NCBI RefSeq assembly: GCF_030687715.1
Contig: NZ_CP117445.1
Location: forward strand, 3,213,501-3,277,500
Direction of reading: 5' to 3'
Length of the DNA stretch: 64,000 nt
Origin: Pseudomonas sp. FP2196
Lineage (GTDB): Bacteria; Pseudomonadota; Gammaproteobacteria; Pseudomonadales; Pseudomonadaceae
The notes beneath the pieces are model-generated. The model was not told the origin of the DNA. It did not search any database and was given only the letters and a program-made list of their open reading frames with translations. The position numbers and the translations under genes are program-made. This document shows positions 18,738 through 27,514 of this stretch, piece after piece. The first letter of the stretch is position 1, and the number at the start of each line of letters is the position of its first letter.

Positions 18738-20087
18738 TTATTCTTCGGTCAACGCAGAGCCGGCCCGGTCGAGCAGCGGTTTGAACAGATAGTTGAGGAG
18801 TGAACGTTCACCGGTGCGCACAAACATTTCTGCCGGCATGCCGGGCTTGATCACCAGCCCATTGAGCTTTTCCATGGCCTGATCGCTGACGCTGCTGCGC
18901 AACACGTAGTACGGCACGCCGGTTTTCTCATCGACCATCTGGTCGGCGGAAATCAGGCTGACTTCACCGGGTACACGCGGGGTTTTACTCTGGTTGAACG
19001 CGGTAAACAGGATGTCCACCGGCAGGTGCGTGCCAACCTTGTCGATCAGGTTGATCGGCAAATGTCCTTCCACTTCCAGCGTGGTGCCTTGCGGAACGAT
19101 CTCCAGGAGGGTCTCGCCCTGACGCACCACCGCGCCTTCGGTATGCACGCCCAGATTGACCGCCACGCCATCAGCCGTGGCGACGATTTCGCTGTGTTGC
19201 AGGTCGAAACCGGCGGAGGTCAATTGTTCGGACAGGGTGACGCTTTTCAACTGCGCGTCGGCCAGTTGCGTGCGCACTTCCTTCTGATATTCCTCGCTGT
19301 GCTGTTGCAGTTTCAGGCGCGTTTCGAGGATGCCCTGTTCCACGCGACCGCTCTCACCGGTGTTTTCCGCCAGTTGCTGCTGCACCTGCGACAGTTGGCG
19401 CTGATATTCCATCAAGCGGTTGCGCGGGATGTAGCCGTTGTCGGCCAGTGGTTGCAGGTTGCTCAACTGTTGTTGCAGCGAGTCCGCCTGAGCATTGAGG
19501 TCAGTGCGCGCACGGCGCATGCCGGCCAGTTGCGCGGTGGCACCTTCGATGCTGGCGCGCAACCCGGCCTGTTCGCGATAGAACGCTTCACGGCGGCTGC
19601 TGAACAACTGACGCTGACCTTCAAGGACCAACGCCAGACGCGGGTCCGGGTCGTTGCTCAACTCGGCCGGAAAGGTCACTACCTTGAGGTTGTCACGCTC
19701 GGCCTGCCAGCGCGCCAGACTGGCCCAGGCCATGCGGTACTGCGCTTGAAGCGATTGCACGTCGGCGGCGACTTGCGTCTGGTCGAGGCGAAACAGCGGT
19801 TGCCCCTGTTTCACGATTTCGCCTTCGCGCACCAGAATCCGGCTGACCACGCCGCTGCTCATCGACTGCACCGCTTTGCGTTTGCCCGAGACCACCACGG
19901 TGCCCTGCACCGGAATGCCCTGATCCAGCGGCGCCAGAGCCGCCCAGGTGAAGAAACTGCCGGCGCCGACAATGGCCAGAATCCAGCCCATACGCGCGAA
20001 GAACTTCGCATCGCGTTCCGGGCGTTCGGTGATGTACGCGTGTTCCATGCTTGCTTCGTTTTCAGTGTTCATGCTGACGCTGCTCAT
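18738..20087 (-). CDS. aprE: Type I secretion membrane fusion protein AprE (HlyD family)
   Basis: A 449-residue adaptor linking the AprD ATPase to AprF. It has one N-terminal membrane segment (about 33-52, MGWILAIVGAGSFFTWAAL), a lipoyl-like half motif (GVVSRILVREGEIVKQGQ), and a long coiled-coil hairpin (about 125-300, rich in Q, L and E). The second barrel half and the family C-terminal region (PGMPAEMFVRTGERSLLNYL) follow. Its ATG overlaps the aprD TGA by four bases (ATGA), so translation is coupled. Its stop is 2 bases from aprF. Confidence 0.95.
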   Translation of the reverse strand: MSSVSMNTENEASMEHAYITERPERDAKFFARMGWILAIVGAGSFFTWAALAPLDQGIPVQGTVVVSGKRKAVQSMSSGVVSRILVREGEIVKQGQPLFRLDQTQVAADVQSLQAQYRMAWASLARWQAERDNLKVVTFPAELSNDPDPRLALVLEGQRQLFSSRREAFYREQAGLRASIEGATAQLAGMRRARTDLNAQADSLQQQLSNLQPLADNGYIPRNRLMEYQRQLSQVQQQLAENTGESGRVEQGILETRLKLQQHSEEYQKEVRTQLADAQLKSVTLSEQLTSAGFDLQHSEIVATADGVAVNLGVHTEGAVVRQGETLLEIVPQGTTLEVEGHLPINLIDKVGTHLPVDILFTAFNQSKTPRVPGEVSLISADQMVDEKTGVPYYVLRSSVSDQAMEKLNGLVIKPGMPAEMFVRTGERSLLNYLFKPLLDRAGSALTEE

Positions 20088-21862
20088 ACACCCGAATTCC
20101 TTGTCGTGGGCGGATACTGCCGACTCATGCTGAGCCCGCCCGGTGCTTGCGCAGTTTTCTCGCGAGGTTGTTCATTGGCGGCGCCAGACAGCGCCTTGAG
20201 CACGTCCTGACTGGCGCCAAAGGCTTGCAAACGCCCGTCGTTGAGCACCAGCAGCTTGTCGGCCTGGGCCAGCACCGAAGAACGATGCGTCACCAAAACC
20301 ACGGTGGTGCCCTGCGCCTTGAGCTGGGCGATGGCGCTGGCCAATGCCGCTTCACCGACGGTGTCGAGGTTGGAGTTGGGTTCGTCCAGCACCACCAGAC
20401 TTGGCGTGCCGTACATGGCGCGAGCCAGTGCCACGCGCTGCTTCTGACCACCGGACAGGCCGCTGCCGTCCTCACCCAGTTGCGTGTCATAGCCTTGTGG
20501 CAGGCGCAGGATCATTTCGTGGACGCCAGCCTGTTGCGCAGCGGCCACGACTTTCTGCGGATCAGCCTCGCTGAAGCGCGCGATGTTCTCGGCGATGCTG
20601 CCGCTGAACAGCTCGATGTCTTGCGGCAGGTAGCCGATGTACGGGCCGAGTTGGTCGCGATTCCAGCGATGGATGTCCGCACCGTCCAGCCGCACCGTGC
20701 CGCCGAGAGTCGGCCACACGCCGACCAGTACACGGGCCAGCGTCGACTTGCCGGAGCCGGACGCCCCCAGTACACCCAGCACTTCACCAGCGCCAAGGTT
20801 GAAGTTGACCATATGCAACGTCGCGGCACGCTGCCCCGGCGGGCCGGCGCTGACTTGCTCGAAGGTGATCTGCCCTTTCGGCGCCGGCAACGCCATCGCG
20901 TCATCGCTTGGCGGAAAGGCTTGCAACAGCGCGTCGAGACGCCGGTAAGCCAGCTTCGCCCCGCTCCACTGTTTCCACACGGCAATCAATTGATCGATCG
21001 GACTCAGCACGCGGCCCATCAGGATCGAACCTGCGATCATCATCCCGGCAGTCATGTCGCCCTTGATGACCAGCAACGCGCCCAATCCAAGCACCAGCGA
21101 TTGCAGGCATAAACGCAAGGTTTTACTCAGGGAACTGATCACGGCGCCGGTGTCGCTGGCCTGATTCTGCAGACCGAGAAAGCGCGAATGCACCTGGAAC
21201 CAGCGTTTGCGCAGCGAACCGAGCATGCCCATCGCCTGAATGGTCTCGGCGTTGTGAAGGTGACTGGTGGCCAACTGGCTGGACTTCTGCGAGAAACCGG
21301 CGGCTTCGCCCAACGGCTTTTTGGTCATGTATTCGTTGAGGCAGGCCAATGCGATCAACAGCAGCGCACCAGCGGTGGCGAGCACACCGAGCCAGACGTT
21401 GAACAGGTAAATCACAAACAGGTACACCGGGAACCACGGCGCATCGAAAAACGCGAACAGCGCAGGCCCGGTGACGAATTGGCGAATGTGGGTCAGGTCG
21501 CCCAGCGACTGGCCGGCGTTGCCTTCGCCCTTGAACAGGTTGCGTTCGAACGCCGCCTGATAGACCCGAAGGTTGAAACGGCGCTCCAGTTGGCTGCCGA
21601 TGCGGATCACGATAAAGCTGCGCACCACTTCCAGCAGGCCGATGAAAGCGAAGAAACCGACGACCATCAGCGACAGCATCGCCAAGGTGGTTTCGTTCTG
21701 CGACGACAGCACTCGGTCATAGACCTGGAGCATATAGATGGAGGGCACCAGCATCAGCACGTTAATCAGTGCGGTAAAGCACCCGACGCTGATCAGAATG
21801 CTTTTATAGTCACCCAATGCCTTGAATAAGGGAGCGGTGGCTGGGGCCTTCGCCATCTTCAT
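20084..21862 (-). CDS. aprD: Type I secretion ABC transporter AprD
   Basis: A 592-residue inner-membrane half-transporter that energises export of the protease and lipases. The six-helix membrane domain covers about 25-300. The ATPase domain holds Walker A GASGSGKST, the LSGGQKQR signature, Walker B LVVLDEP and the switch His in VTHR. No C39 peptidase domain is present, as expected for RTX protease exporters. The ATG at 21862 follows AGGAAG; a TTG at 21892 is in frame but has no site. It lies about 200 bases downstream of inh. Confidence 0.95.
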   Translation of the reverse strand: MKMAKAPATAPLFKALGDYKSILISVGCFTALINVLMLVPSIYMLQVYDRVLSSQNETTLAMLSLMVVGFFAFIGLLEVVRSFIVIRIGSQLERRFNLRVYQAAFERNLFKGEGNAGQSLGDLTHIRQFVTGPALFAFFDAPWFPVYLFVIYLFNVWLGVLATAGALLLIALACLNEYMTKKPLGEAAGFSQKSSQLATSHLHNAETIQAMGMLGSLRKRWFQVHSRFLGLQNQASDTGAVISSLSKTLRLCLQSLVLGLGALLVIKGDMTAGMMIAGSILMGRVLSPIDQLIAVWKQWSGAKLAYRRLDALLQAFPPSDDAMALPAPKGQITFEQVSAGPPGQRAATLHMVNFNLGAGEVLGVLGASGSGKSTLARVLVGVWPTLGGTVRLDGADIHRWNRDQLGPYIGYLPQDIELFSGSIAENIARFSEADPQKVVAAAQQAGVHEMILRLPQGYDTQLGEDGSGLSGGQKQRVALARAMYGTPSLVVLDEPNSNLDTVGEAALASAIAQLKAQGTTVVLVTHRSSVLAQADKLLVLNDGRLQAFGASQDVLKALSGAANEQPREKTAQAPGGLSMSRQYPPTTRNSGV

Positions 21863-22066
21863 TGATTCTTCCTGGTCAATATCGCTCGCCAATTCTGGGC
21901 GAGACTTGAATTAGTTATCCGCGCGATGCCGGAACTTGCTTTTCAGGTGGCCGCTTACACTTTCATAACAACTTCCGTTATTTATGACGGTGCAGTTGCC
22001 ATAAAAGAGCCTGCTTATAACCACGCAGGAGGTCCTTATATTAAAACTCTGCCAGCTACTTGATCA

Positions 22067-22495
22067 TCACGACGATTGCGCAGTGCGTTGAAGTGTAATG
22101 ACCAGGCCCGATTTCAAAGTCGTCAGATAAAGCCCATCACGTTGTCGGCTGAAGAACTGAATTCTTGAGCCCTCCTTGCCGGTAATCGACAAGCCGTCAG
22201 GATCCGGAAACCAACCGATCGGCACTTCCTCAAGCCATGCGCCCAGGCAGTCGGCACCCTTGCCCAGCGTCTTGTTTGAAGCCAGTTCCACAAGGCAGGT
22301 ATTCGAAGGCTTGTCTTGCAGTTTTTGCGCTTCGGACGAGTCGCCGTGAGCCGACAAGGTCGCCTGCCACTGACCGGCGAATACCGAGGGTTCTTCGAGT
22401 CTCAGGCTGCTTGCCATGCTTGTTTCTCCAGAAATCATAATCAGCGTTGCCATCAGCCACGCCAGCGTCTTGTAGGTAAAAGCGTTTCGACTCAT
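22067..22495 (-). CDS. inh: Alkaline protease inhibitor Inh/AprI
   Basis: A 142-residue periplasmic inhibitor that protects the cell from its own serralysin. A signal peptide ends at TSMA; the mature N-terminus SSLRL matches the segment that in this family inserts into the protease active-site cleft. Two cysteines (NTCLVEL and GADCLG) form the family's disulfide. The small beta-barrel ends QRTAQSS. The ATG at 22495 is chosen, while a GTG at 22507 is also in frame with GGAG close by. It lies between its target gene aprX and the exporter genes, the usual order. Confidence 0.92.
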   Translation of the reverse strand: MSRNAFTYKTLAWLMATLIMISGETSMASSLRLEEPSVFAGQWQATLSAHGDSSEAQKLQDKPSNTCLVELASNKTLGKGADCLGAWLEEVPIGWFPDPDGLSITGKEGSRIQFFSRQRDGLYLTTLKSGLVITLQRTAQSS

Positions 22496-22551
22496 AGGAC
22501 ATTTCACTCCGATGCCTAGCCTTGCCTACCGGGCAGGACGATGCAAGCGAG

Positions 22552-22576
22552 AGAGCGGCGCATCACGCGCCGCCCT
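22552..22576. other. Hairpin between aprX and inh
   Basis: A 10-bp G/C-rich stem (AGAGCGGCGC / GCGCCGCCCT, one G-T pair in the minus-strand RNA) with a 5-base loop lies 11 bases after the aprX stop. No T-run follows on the minus strand. It looks more like a processing or mRNA-stability structure that makes protease mRNA more abundant than the genes behind it. Confidence 0.6.
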
Positions 22577-22587
22577 CCTGTTTCACA

Positions 22588-24054
22588 TCAAGCCGCGATG
22601 TCGCTGGTGGCTGCCTGGCCAACGGTGCTGACCTGGAAGTCGGCCACGCCGTGCCCGGAAAAGTCCACCGAGAGCAGGCTGTTGCCGCCCGACGAAGTCA
22701 GAACCGCATCGCCGGCTGCACCGGTGAAGCTGCTGACAAAGTGCAGACCGGCGCCTTTGGTGATACCGGTCAGGTCGATTTTGTCGAGACCGCTGACAAA
22801 ATCGAGGATCTGATCGATCGCACCCGGCTTGGAGTCCGAGCTGGCCGCAAACACAAACGTGTCCGAACCGGCGCCGCCCCACAGCTTGTCGGCACCACCG
22901 GCGCCGTAGAGGATGTCGTTGCCGGCACCACCCTTGAGCTCGTTGGCCACGCTGTTGCCGATCAGCAGATCGTTGCCCGAACCGCCGATGGCGTTCTCGA
23001 TGATCGCGCCCTTGGCGATGGACACGTTGCCCACCAGGCCGCCAACGTCGGAGAACGAAGCGTCATTGAGGTTGATCTTCTGGTTCTGGGTGAAGCCAGA
23101 GAAGTCCAGAGTGTCCTTGCCGCCCGCATCCCACACCGAGAAAACCACTTTGTCACTCGACGACGAAGCGCTGAGGAAATCGCGACCGGTGTTGGAGTTG
23201 AAACCGTAGGTGGTGTCACCGGTACGGGTGTTCATGTTGGCACCGTAAAGCTTCTGGATCGCAGCGATATCATCCATCAACGGGCCGGACGAGTAGGCTT
23301 CTACGCCGCCCTTGCTGAAGTTCTGGTTGGTATTGCTTTCGCTCCAGTAACTCATGACGCTGTAGCCGCGAGTGTCTTGCCCGTAGGAAGCGTCGTTGTA
23401 AGTCGGGTTGCCATTGCCGGCGTTGTAGTCCCCAGGATGGGCCAGACCGAGGCTGTGACCGATCTCGTGAGTCAGGGTCTGACGACCGTAGTTGTTCAGC
23501 TCCGGGTTTTTGTTTTGCGTGTAGCCACTGTTGATCAGGTACCACGAGGTGCCGTCGTAGCCGGCGCCAGTGCCTGGCAGATAAGCGAACGCTGCAGCGC
23601 CATCCTGGCCGCCGCTGTAGTTACCGAAGGTCATGTGGCCATCACCGCCCGAGGCTTTCTCGGTGAAGGTGACGTTGGCCACATCGGCCCAGGATTGCAT
23701 GGCGAGCTTGGCCTGAGCTTGTTGCTGAGCACTGAACTGACTGAACCCGCTGATCCCGTGCTTGTTCATCGTGCTGGACGATGCCGACGTCAGGAACGTG
23801 TAGGTAAGTTCAATCTTGCCGCTGCCGTCCTTGTCCTGGTAGGCAGCGCCGTCGCGCAGCAACTGGGTTGCGGCCTGGTCGACGGAGAAGGAGGGTTTGC
23901 CATTGACCGTGAGGTTGCCGCCACGGTCATATTGATGGCTGAAGCTATTGATCTGGTTGTACGCCGAGCTGGCAGCGGCCAGAGGTTGCGGCGCCGCGGA
24001 CAGCAGAAAAGCCTGTTCGGCAGAATCAATAGCATTCGATTTAACTTTCGACAT
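22588..24054 (-). CDS. aprX: Serralysin-type alkaline metalloprotease AprX
   Basis: A 488-residue secreted zinc protease (M10B). The zinc motif [11 protein letters not shown] places ligands at His196, His200 and His206 with catalytic Glu197. The Met-turn SVMSYW supplies Met234 and ligand Tyr236. The RTX beta-roll ([30 protein letters not shown]) spans about 365-425. There is no N-terminal signal peptide, and the C-terminus SDIAA is the expected type I signal region. The ATG at 24054 follows AAGGAAG at good spacing; upstream codons in the frame are not credible. It is the first gene of the exoenzyme locus. Known relatives are the heat-stable milk-spoilage protease. Confidence 0.96.
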   Translation of the reverse strand: MSKVKSNAIDSAEQAFLLSAAPQPLAAASSAYNQINSFSHQYDRGGNLTVNGKPSFSVDQAATQLLRDGAAYQDKDGSGKIELTYTFLTSASSSTMNKHGISGFSQFSAQQQAQAKLAMQSWADVANVTFTEKASGGDGHMTFGNYSGGQDGAAAFAYLPGTGAGYDGTSWYLINSGYTQNKNPELNNYGRQTLTHEIGHSLGLAHPGDYNAGNGNPTYNDASYGQDTRGYSVMSYWSESNTNQNFSKGGVEAYSSGPLMDDIAAIQKLYGANMNTRTGDTTYGFNSNTGRDFLSASSSSDKVVFSVWDAGGKDTLDFSGFTQNQKINLNDASFSDVGGLVGNVSIAKGAIIENAIGGSGNDLLIGNSVANELKGGAGNDILYGAGGADKLWGGAGSDTFVFAASSDSKPGAIDQILDFVSGLDKIDLTGITKGAGLHFVSSFTGAAGDAVLTSSGGNSLLSVDFSGHGVADFQVSTVGQAATSDIAA

Positions 24055-24061
24055 AAACACA

Positions 24062-24069
24062 CTTCCTTG
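24062..24069 (-). promoter_or_regulatory. aprX ribosome binding site with RsmA/RsmE-like GGA element
   Basis: The minus strand reads CAAGGAAG eight bases before the aprX ATG. It serves as Shine-Dalgarno. It also fits the CANGGAYG-type consensus of RsmA/CsrA proteins at all but one position, so Gac/Rsm translational control is plausible. This is inference from motif and known biology of this protease. Confidence 0.45.
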
Positions 24070-24404
24070 TTTAGCAATGGAACAGTTTTTGTCCGATAGC
24101 GACAATCTCTGGCGAGATCGTCCTATCACTCGCCCAATGAAGGCGTAAGAAACCTGACACAATTCGAAATCTGTCGTAAAGGATTTTTTTGAGATCGAAT
24201 CTGGCTGTTCCGGGAAACTCCCGTAAACAATGCACGCGGGGTCGAAAGAAGTTTTGAAGCGGAGAGGCTTTGCCTAATTGTCTTACGATTTTCTATTTAA
24301 ATATTAAATATGGGTAAGTTGCTTTTTGTTAGATACGTCTCACTTTCCCGCACTTTACTAGTGCGGTGACATTGTATTGATATCAACCAAATGGCTCACC
24401 CAAA
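24070..24404. promoter_or_regulatory. AT-rich upstream region of aprX
   Basis: About 335 bases without a gene, markedly AT-rich around 24285-24330. It must contain the promoter for the exoenzyme locus. I could not place a convincing -35/-10 pair or a named operator by eye. Confidence 0.4.
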
Positions 24405-24499
24405 CTGTAGGAGCTGACGAGTGAAACAAGGCTGCGATCTTTTGACTTTGCCCTGTAAAAGCAAGATCAAAAGATCGCAGCCTGCGGCAGCTCCTACAG
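24405..24499. repeat. Long intergenic inverted repeat, copy 5 (asymmetric left arm)
   Basis: The left arm has GACGAGTGAAACAA in place of CCGAA, as in copy 2. The right arm reads GATCGCAGCCTGCGGCAGCTCCTACA. It lies 12 bases beyond the stop of the polyamine-binding protein gene and may end that transcript. Confidence 0.85.
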
Positions 24500-24511
24500 A
24501 GGGAAAGCGAG

Positions 24512-25597
24512 TCAGCTACCGGTACGAATCTTGTTCCACACCCGCGTACGAATCCGATCAATATTCAGCGGCATTGCCTCCAGCGCAAACAGCTTGCCCA
24601 TCATCTCCGGGCTCGGATAGACCTTGGTGTCGTTCTTGATAGCCGGGTCGATCAGGCTGTCTGCCTGCTCGTTACCATTGGCGTAATGCACGTAGTTGCT
24701 GATGCCCGCCATCACGTCCGGACGCAGCAGGTAGTTCATGAACGCATAACCGGCCTTCTCGTCCGGCGCATCGGCCGGCATGGCGACCATGTCGAACCAG
24801 ATCGCAGCGCCTTCCTTGGGAATCGCGTAGCCGATATCGACGCCATTCTTGGCCTCTTTGGCGCGGGTCTCCGCTTGCAGGATGTCGCCGGAGAAACCGA
24901 CCGCCACACAGATGTCACCGTTGGCCAGGTCGCTGGTGTATTTCGAGGAATGGAAGTAGCTGACGTACGGCCGTACCTTCATCAGCAGCGCTTCGGCTTT
25001 CTTGTAGTCCTCGGGATTCTTGCTGTGGTGCGGCAGGCCCAGGTAGTTGAGCGCCGCCGGGAGCAATTCCGGACCGTTGTCGAGGATCGCTACGCCGCAC
25101 TTCTGCAGTTTTTCCATGTACTCGGGTTTGAAGATCAGGTCCCAGGAATCCACCGGCGCGTTGTCGCCCAGCACGGCTTTGACCTTGGCGATGTTGTAGC
25201 CGATACCGGTGCTGCCCCACAGATACGGAAAACCGTGTTCGTTGTTCGGATCGTTGGTTTGCAGGGCTTTAAGCAGGACCGGATTCAGGTTCTTCCAGTT
25301 CGGCAACTGGCTCTTGTCGAGCTTCTTCAGCGCCCCGCCCTGAATCTGCCGGGCCATGAAGTGGTTGGACGGGAACACCACATCGTACCCGGATTTACCG
25401 GTCATCAACTTGCCGTCGAGGGTTTCATTGCTGTCGTAGACGTCATAGGTGACACCCACACCCATCTCTTTCTCGAAGTTCTTGGTGGTGTCCGGCGCTA
25501 TGTAGTCGGACCAGTTGTAAACCTTGACCGTTTCCGCTGCCTGAGCAAGGGAAACGGCGAGCATCAGCGGTGCCAGAGCGAGGGTCTTGCGGATCAT
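24512..25597 (-). CDS. Polyamine-binding periplasmic protein (PotF/SpuD type)
   Basis: A 361-residue substrate-binding protein of a putrescine/spermidine-type ABC importer. A clear signal peptide ends at SLAQA, followed by the family signature VYNWSDYIAPDT near the mature N-terminus. Length and fold signatures (YDSNETLDGKL, FPSNHFMARQ) agree with PotF/SpuD. The ATG at 25597 follows AGGA by 8 bases. It is the last gene of a minus-strand set with an amine-oxidising enzyme and a cupin. No ATPase or permease genes are in this cluster, so it must share a transporter encoded elsewhere or act as a sensor. Confidence 0.9.
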   Translation of the reverse strand: MIRKTLALAPLMLAVSLAQAAETVKVYNWSDYIAPDTTKNFEKEMGVGVTYDVYDSNETLDGKLMTGKSGYDVVFPSNHFMARQIQGGALKKLDKSQLPNWKNLNPVLLKALQTNDPNNEHGFPYLWGSTGIGYNIAKVKAVLGDNAPVDSWDLIFKPEYMEKLQKCGVAILDNGPELLPAALNYLGLPHHSKNPEDYKKAEALLMKVRPYVSYFHSSKYTSDLANGDICVAVGFSGDILQAETRAKEAKNGVDIGYAIPKEGAAIWFDMVAMPADAPDEKAGYAFMNYLLRPDVMAGISNYVHYANGNEQADSLIDPAIKNDTKVYPSPEMMGKLFALEAMPLNIDRIRTRVWNKIRTGS

Positions 25598-25655
25598 GGA
25601 TCGATTCCTGTGTGGGTTTTCTTTTTTGTTGGCAGGCAATCAAAGGATCAAACAA

Positions 25656-26000
25656 TCAGAAAATCAGTACGTAGGTCTTGCGCACGGTCTCGTGGATATC
25701 CCAGATACCGAGCGTGTTGGCCGGCAACATCAATGCATCGCCGCCTTGTATGTGCAGGGTTTCGCTGCCGTCATCCGGGGTGAACGTGCAGCGCCCGGAG
25801 ATGAAGTGACAGAACTCCTGAGCGGTAATCTGCCGGCGCCAACGCCCGGGCGTGCACGCCCAGACGCCGGTTTCGACGCCGTCGTCGCGCTCGACGCTGG
25901 TGGTCGAAGCAATGGCGATCGGGTCGCCGAGCGGTACGGCCACCGGGTTGGATTCTTCCAGTTGGAGCGTGGCGGTGTTCTTGAACTGGGTGATGCTCAT
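25656..26000 (-). CDS. Small cupin-domain protein
   Basis: A 114-residue single-domain cupin. The beta-barrel motifs are visible (TPGRWRRQI, EFCHFISGRCTFTP, LPANTLGIWDIHE), consistent with the DUF861/(S)-ureidoglycine-aminohydrolase-like cupins often found beside amine oxidoreductases. The exact reaction is unknown. The ATG at 26000 follows AGGTAAC. Gaps of about 55-60 bases on either side place it in one transcript with the FAD enzyme and the binding protein. Confidence 0.85.
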   Translation of the reverse strand: MSITQFKNTATLQLEESNPVAVPLGDPIAIASTTSVERDDGVETGVWACTPGRWRRQITAQEFCHFISGRCTFTPDDGSETLHIQGGDALMLPANTLGIWDIHETVRKTYVLIF

Positions 26001-26055
26001 GGCGTTACCTGTCTTGGGGCTTTCTTGGTGGCTTTTTTTTCGATTGTGTTGACGC

Positions 26056-27462
26056 TCAGCGCATGAAACCTTCCATGAAACCAGCCACCTGACTGGCGAG
26101 CTTGCGCCGCCATGGCGCGCTCGCCGGGTTGGCCAGGGTCTGGTCTTCGTGGACGAAGCTTTTGATGATCGCGTTGTAGCCGAGCCAGCGGCACGGCTCC
26201 GGCTCCCACGCACGCAGCGCGTGAATTCCGCCATCCGGCAGCACCCACGGCTGTTTAACCAATTCGCTGTCGCGCTCCAGAATCAGATCCGCCAAAGTGC
26301 GGCCACCGAGATTGCTGGCACCGACGCCCTCCCCGCCATAGCCGCCGGACAGCGCAATGCCGTTGGCGCGATCGCAGAGCATGTGCGGTTTGAAATGCCG
26401 GGACATGCCAAGGTTGCCGCCCCAGGCGTGGGTGATCTGGACGTTTTTCAGTTGCGGGAACAGTTCACCGAACAGGTAGCGACGCAGTTCGACCTCATCG
26501 CGGGTCAGGTCAAAGTTGTGGCGCAGCTTGCCGGCAAACTGATAGCCACCCCGGGCGCCAAAGATCAAACGGTTGTCGGCACTGCGCTGGCCATACGTCA
26601 CCTGGCGACTGAACTCGCTGAAGGCCTGGCCGCGACTGAGGCCGATCTCGTCCCAGGTTGCGGCGGACAACGGCTCGGTGGCGACGATCAGGCTTTGCAC
26701 CGGCAACTGATAGCGCCCCAGCGGCGGCAATGTCACCGAGTAACCCTCGACCGCCGGCACGATCCAGCGGCTGTGCACATTGGCCTTGGCCGTGCGCAAG
26801 CTACCCGACTGCCAGTGAGTGACCGGGCTGTTTTCGTAAATTTTCACGCCCATGTTCTGCACGGTGCTCGCAAGGCCTCGAACGAGCTTGGCCGGGTGAA
26901 TGGTCGCCACATGGGGCGCGTAAATGCCGCCGTAAGGTTTGGCGATGCGGATCTGCTGCGCCAGTTGCTCGGGGCTGAGCCAGCGGTAGTCGTTGTCGGT
27001 CAGGCCTTGGGCGTGCAGGCTGGCGAGGTATTCACGCAGATTGGCTTCCTGCTCCGGGTAACGCGCGGCGCAGTACAAAACTCCGCCCTTGCGGTAATCG
27101 CAGTCAATGCCTTCGCGTTCGAGGACGACTTCTACCTCATCGGGGATGCTGTGCAGCAGATCGAACGAGGCGCGACGCTGCTCTGGCGACAACCCAGCCA
27201 GCAGACGATCTTCACCGAGCAGATTGCCCATCAGCCAACCGCCATTGCGGCCGGACGCGCCGAACCCGGCGGTTTGCGCCTCGATGATCGCGATGTCCAG
27301 GCCCGGTGCCTGTTTCTTCAGGTAGTAAGCCGTCCACAGCCCGGTGTATCCGGCGCCGATGATCGCCACATCGACGTCCAGATCCCGTTCAAGCTCCGGC
27401 CGCGCGATCAGCGGCTCATCGAGTTGATCCATCCACAAACTGATAGTGCGCCACGCCGGCAT
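26056..27462 (-). CDS. FAD-dependent amine oxidoreductase (DAO family, PuuB-like)
   Basis: A 468-residue flavoprotein. The ADP-binding motif is VAIIGAGYTGLWTAYYL (about 35), followed by the FAD-contact GASGRNGGWLMG. The C-terminal YGGEGVGASNLGGRTLAD matches the DAO/gamma-glutamylputrescine oxidoreductase group. Together with the downstream polyamine-binding protein this suggests oxidative use of putrescine or a related amine, but the substrate cannot be read from sequence. The ATG at 27462 follows GGAG by 7 bases; a GTG at 27477 is in frame. It lies 52 bases after the AraC-type regulator. Confidence 0.88.
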   Translation of the reverse strand: MPAWRTISLWMDQLDEPLIARPELERDLDVDVAIIGAGYTGLWTAYYLKKQAPGLDIAIIEAQTAGFGASGRNGGWLMGNLLGEDRLLAGLSPEQRRASFDLLHSIPDEVEVVLEREGIDCDYRKGGVLYCAARYPEQEANLREYLASLHAQGLTDNDYRWLSPEQLAQQIRIAKPYGGIYAPHVATIHPAKLVRGLASTVQNMGVKIYENSPVTHWQSGSLRTAKANVHSRWIVPAVEGYSVTLPPLGRYQLPVQSLIVATEPLSAATWDEIGLSRGQAFSEFSRQVTYGQRSADNRLIFGARGGYQFAGKLRHNFDLTRDEVELRRYLFGELFPQLKNVQITHAWGGNLGMSRHFKPHMLCDRANGIALSGGYGGEGVGASNLGGRTLADLILERDSELVKQPWVLPDGGIHALRAWEPEPCRWLGYNAIIKSFVHEDQTLANPASAPWRRKLASQVAGFMEGFMR

Positions 27463-27514
27463 GCAAGACTCCGCCACTGAAAACCTTCGATGGCGTCGAT
27501 CCTAGTGCGCAAGC

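Noticed and set aside
22522..24099. A 525-codon open frame on the plus strand
   Set aside because: It is antisense to aprX over its whole length. The serralysin zinc motif and RTX repeats on the other strand leave no room for a second real gene.
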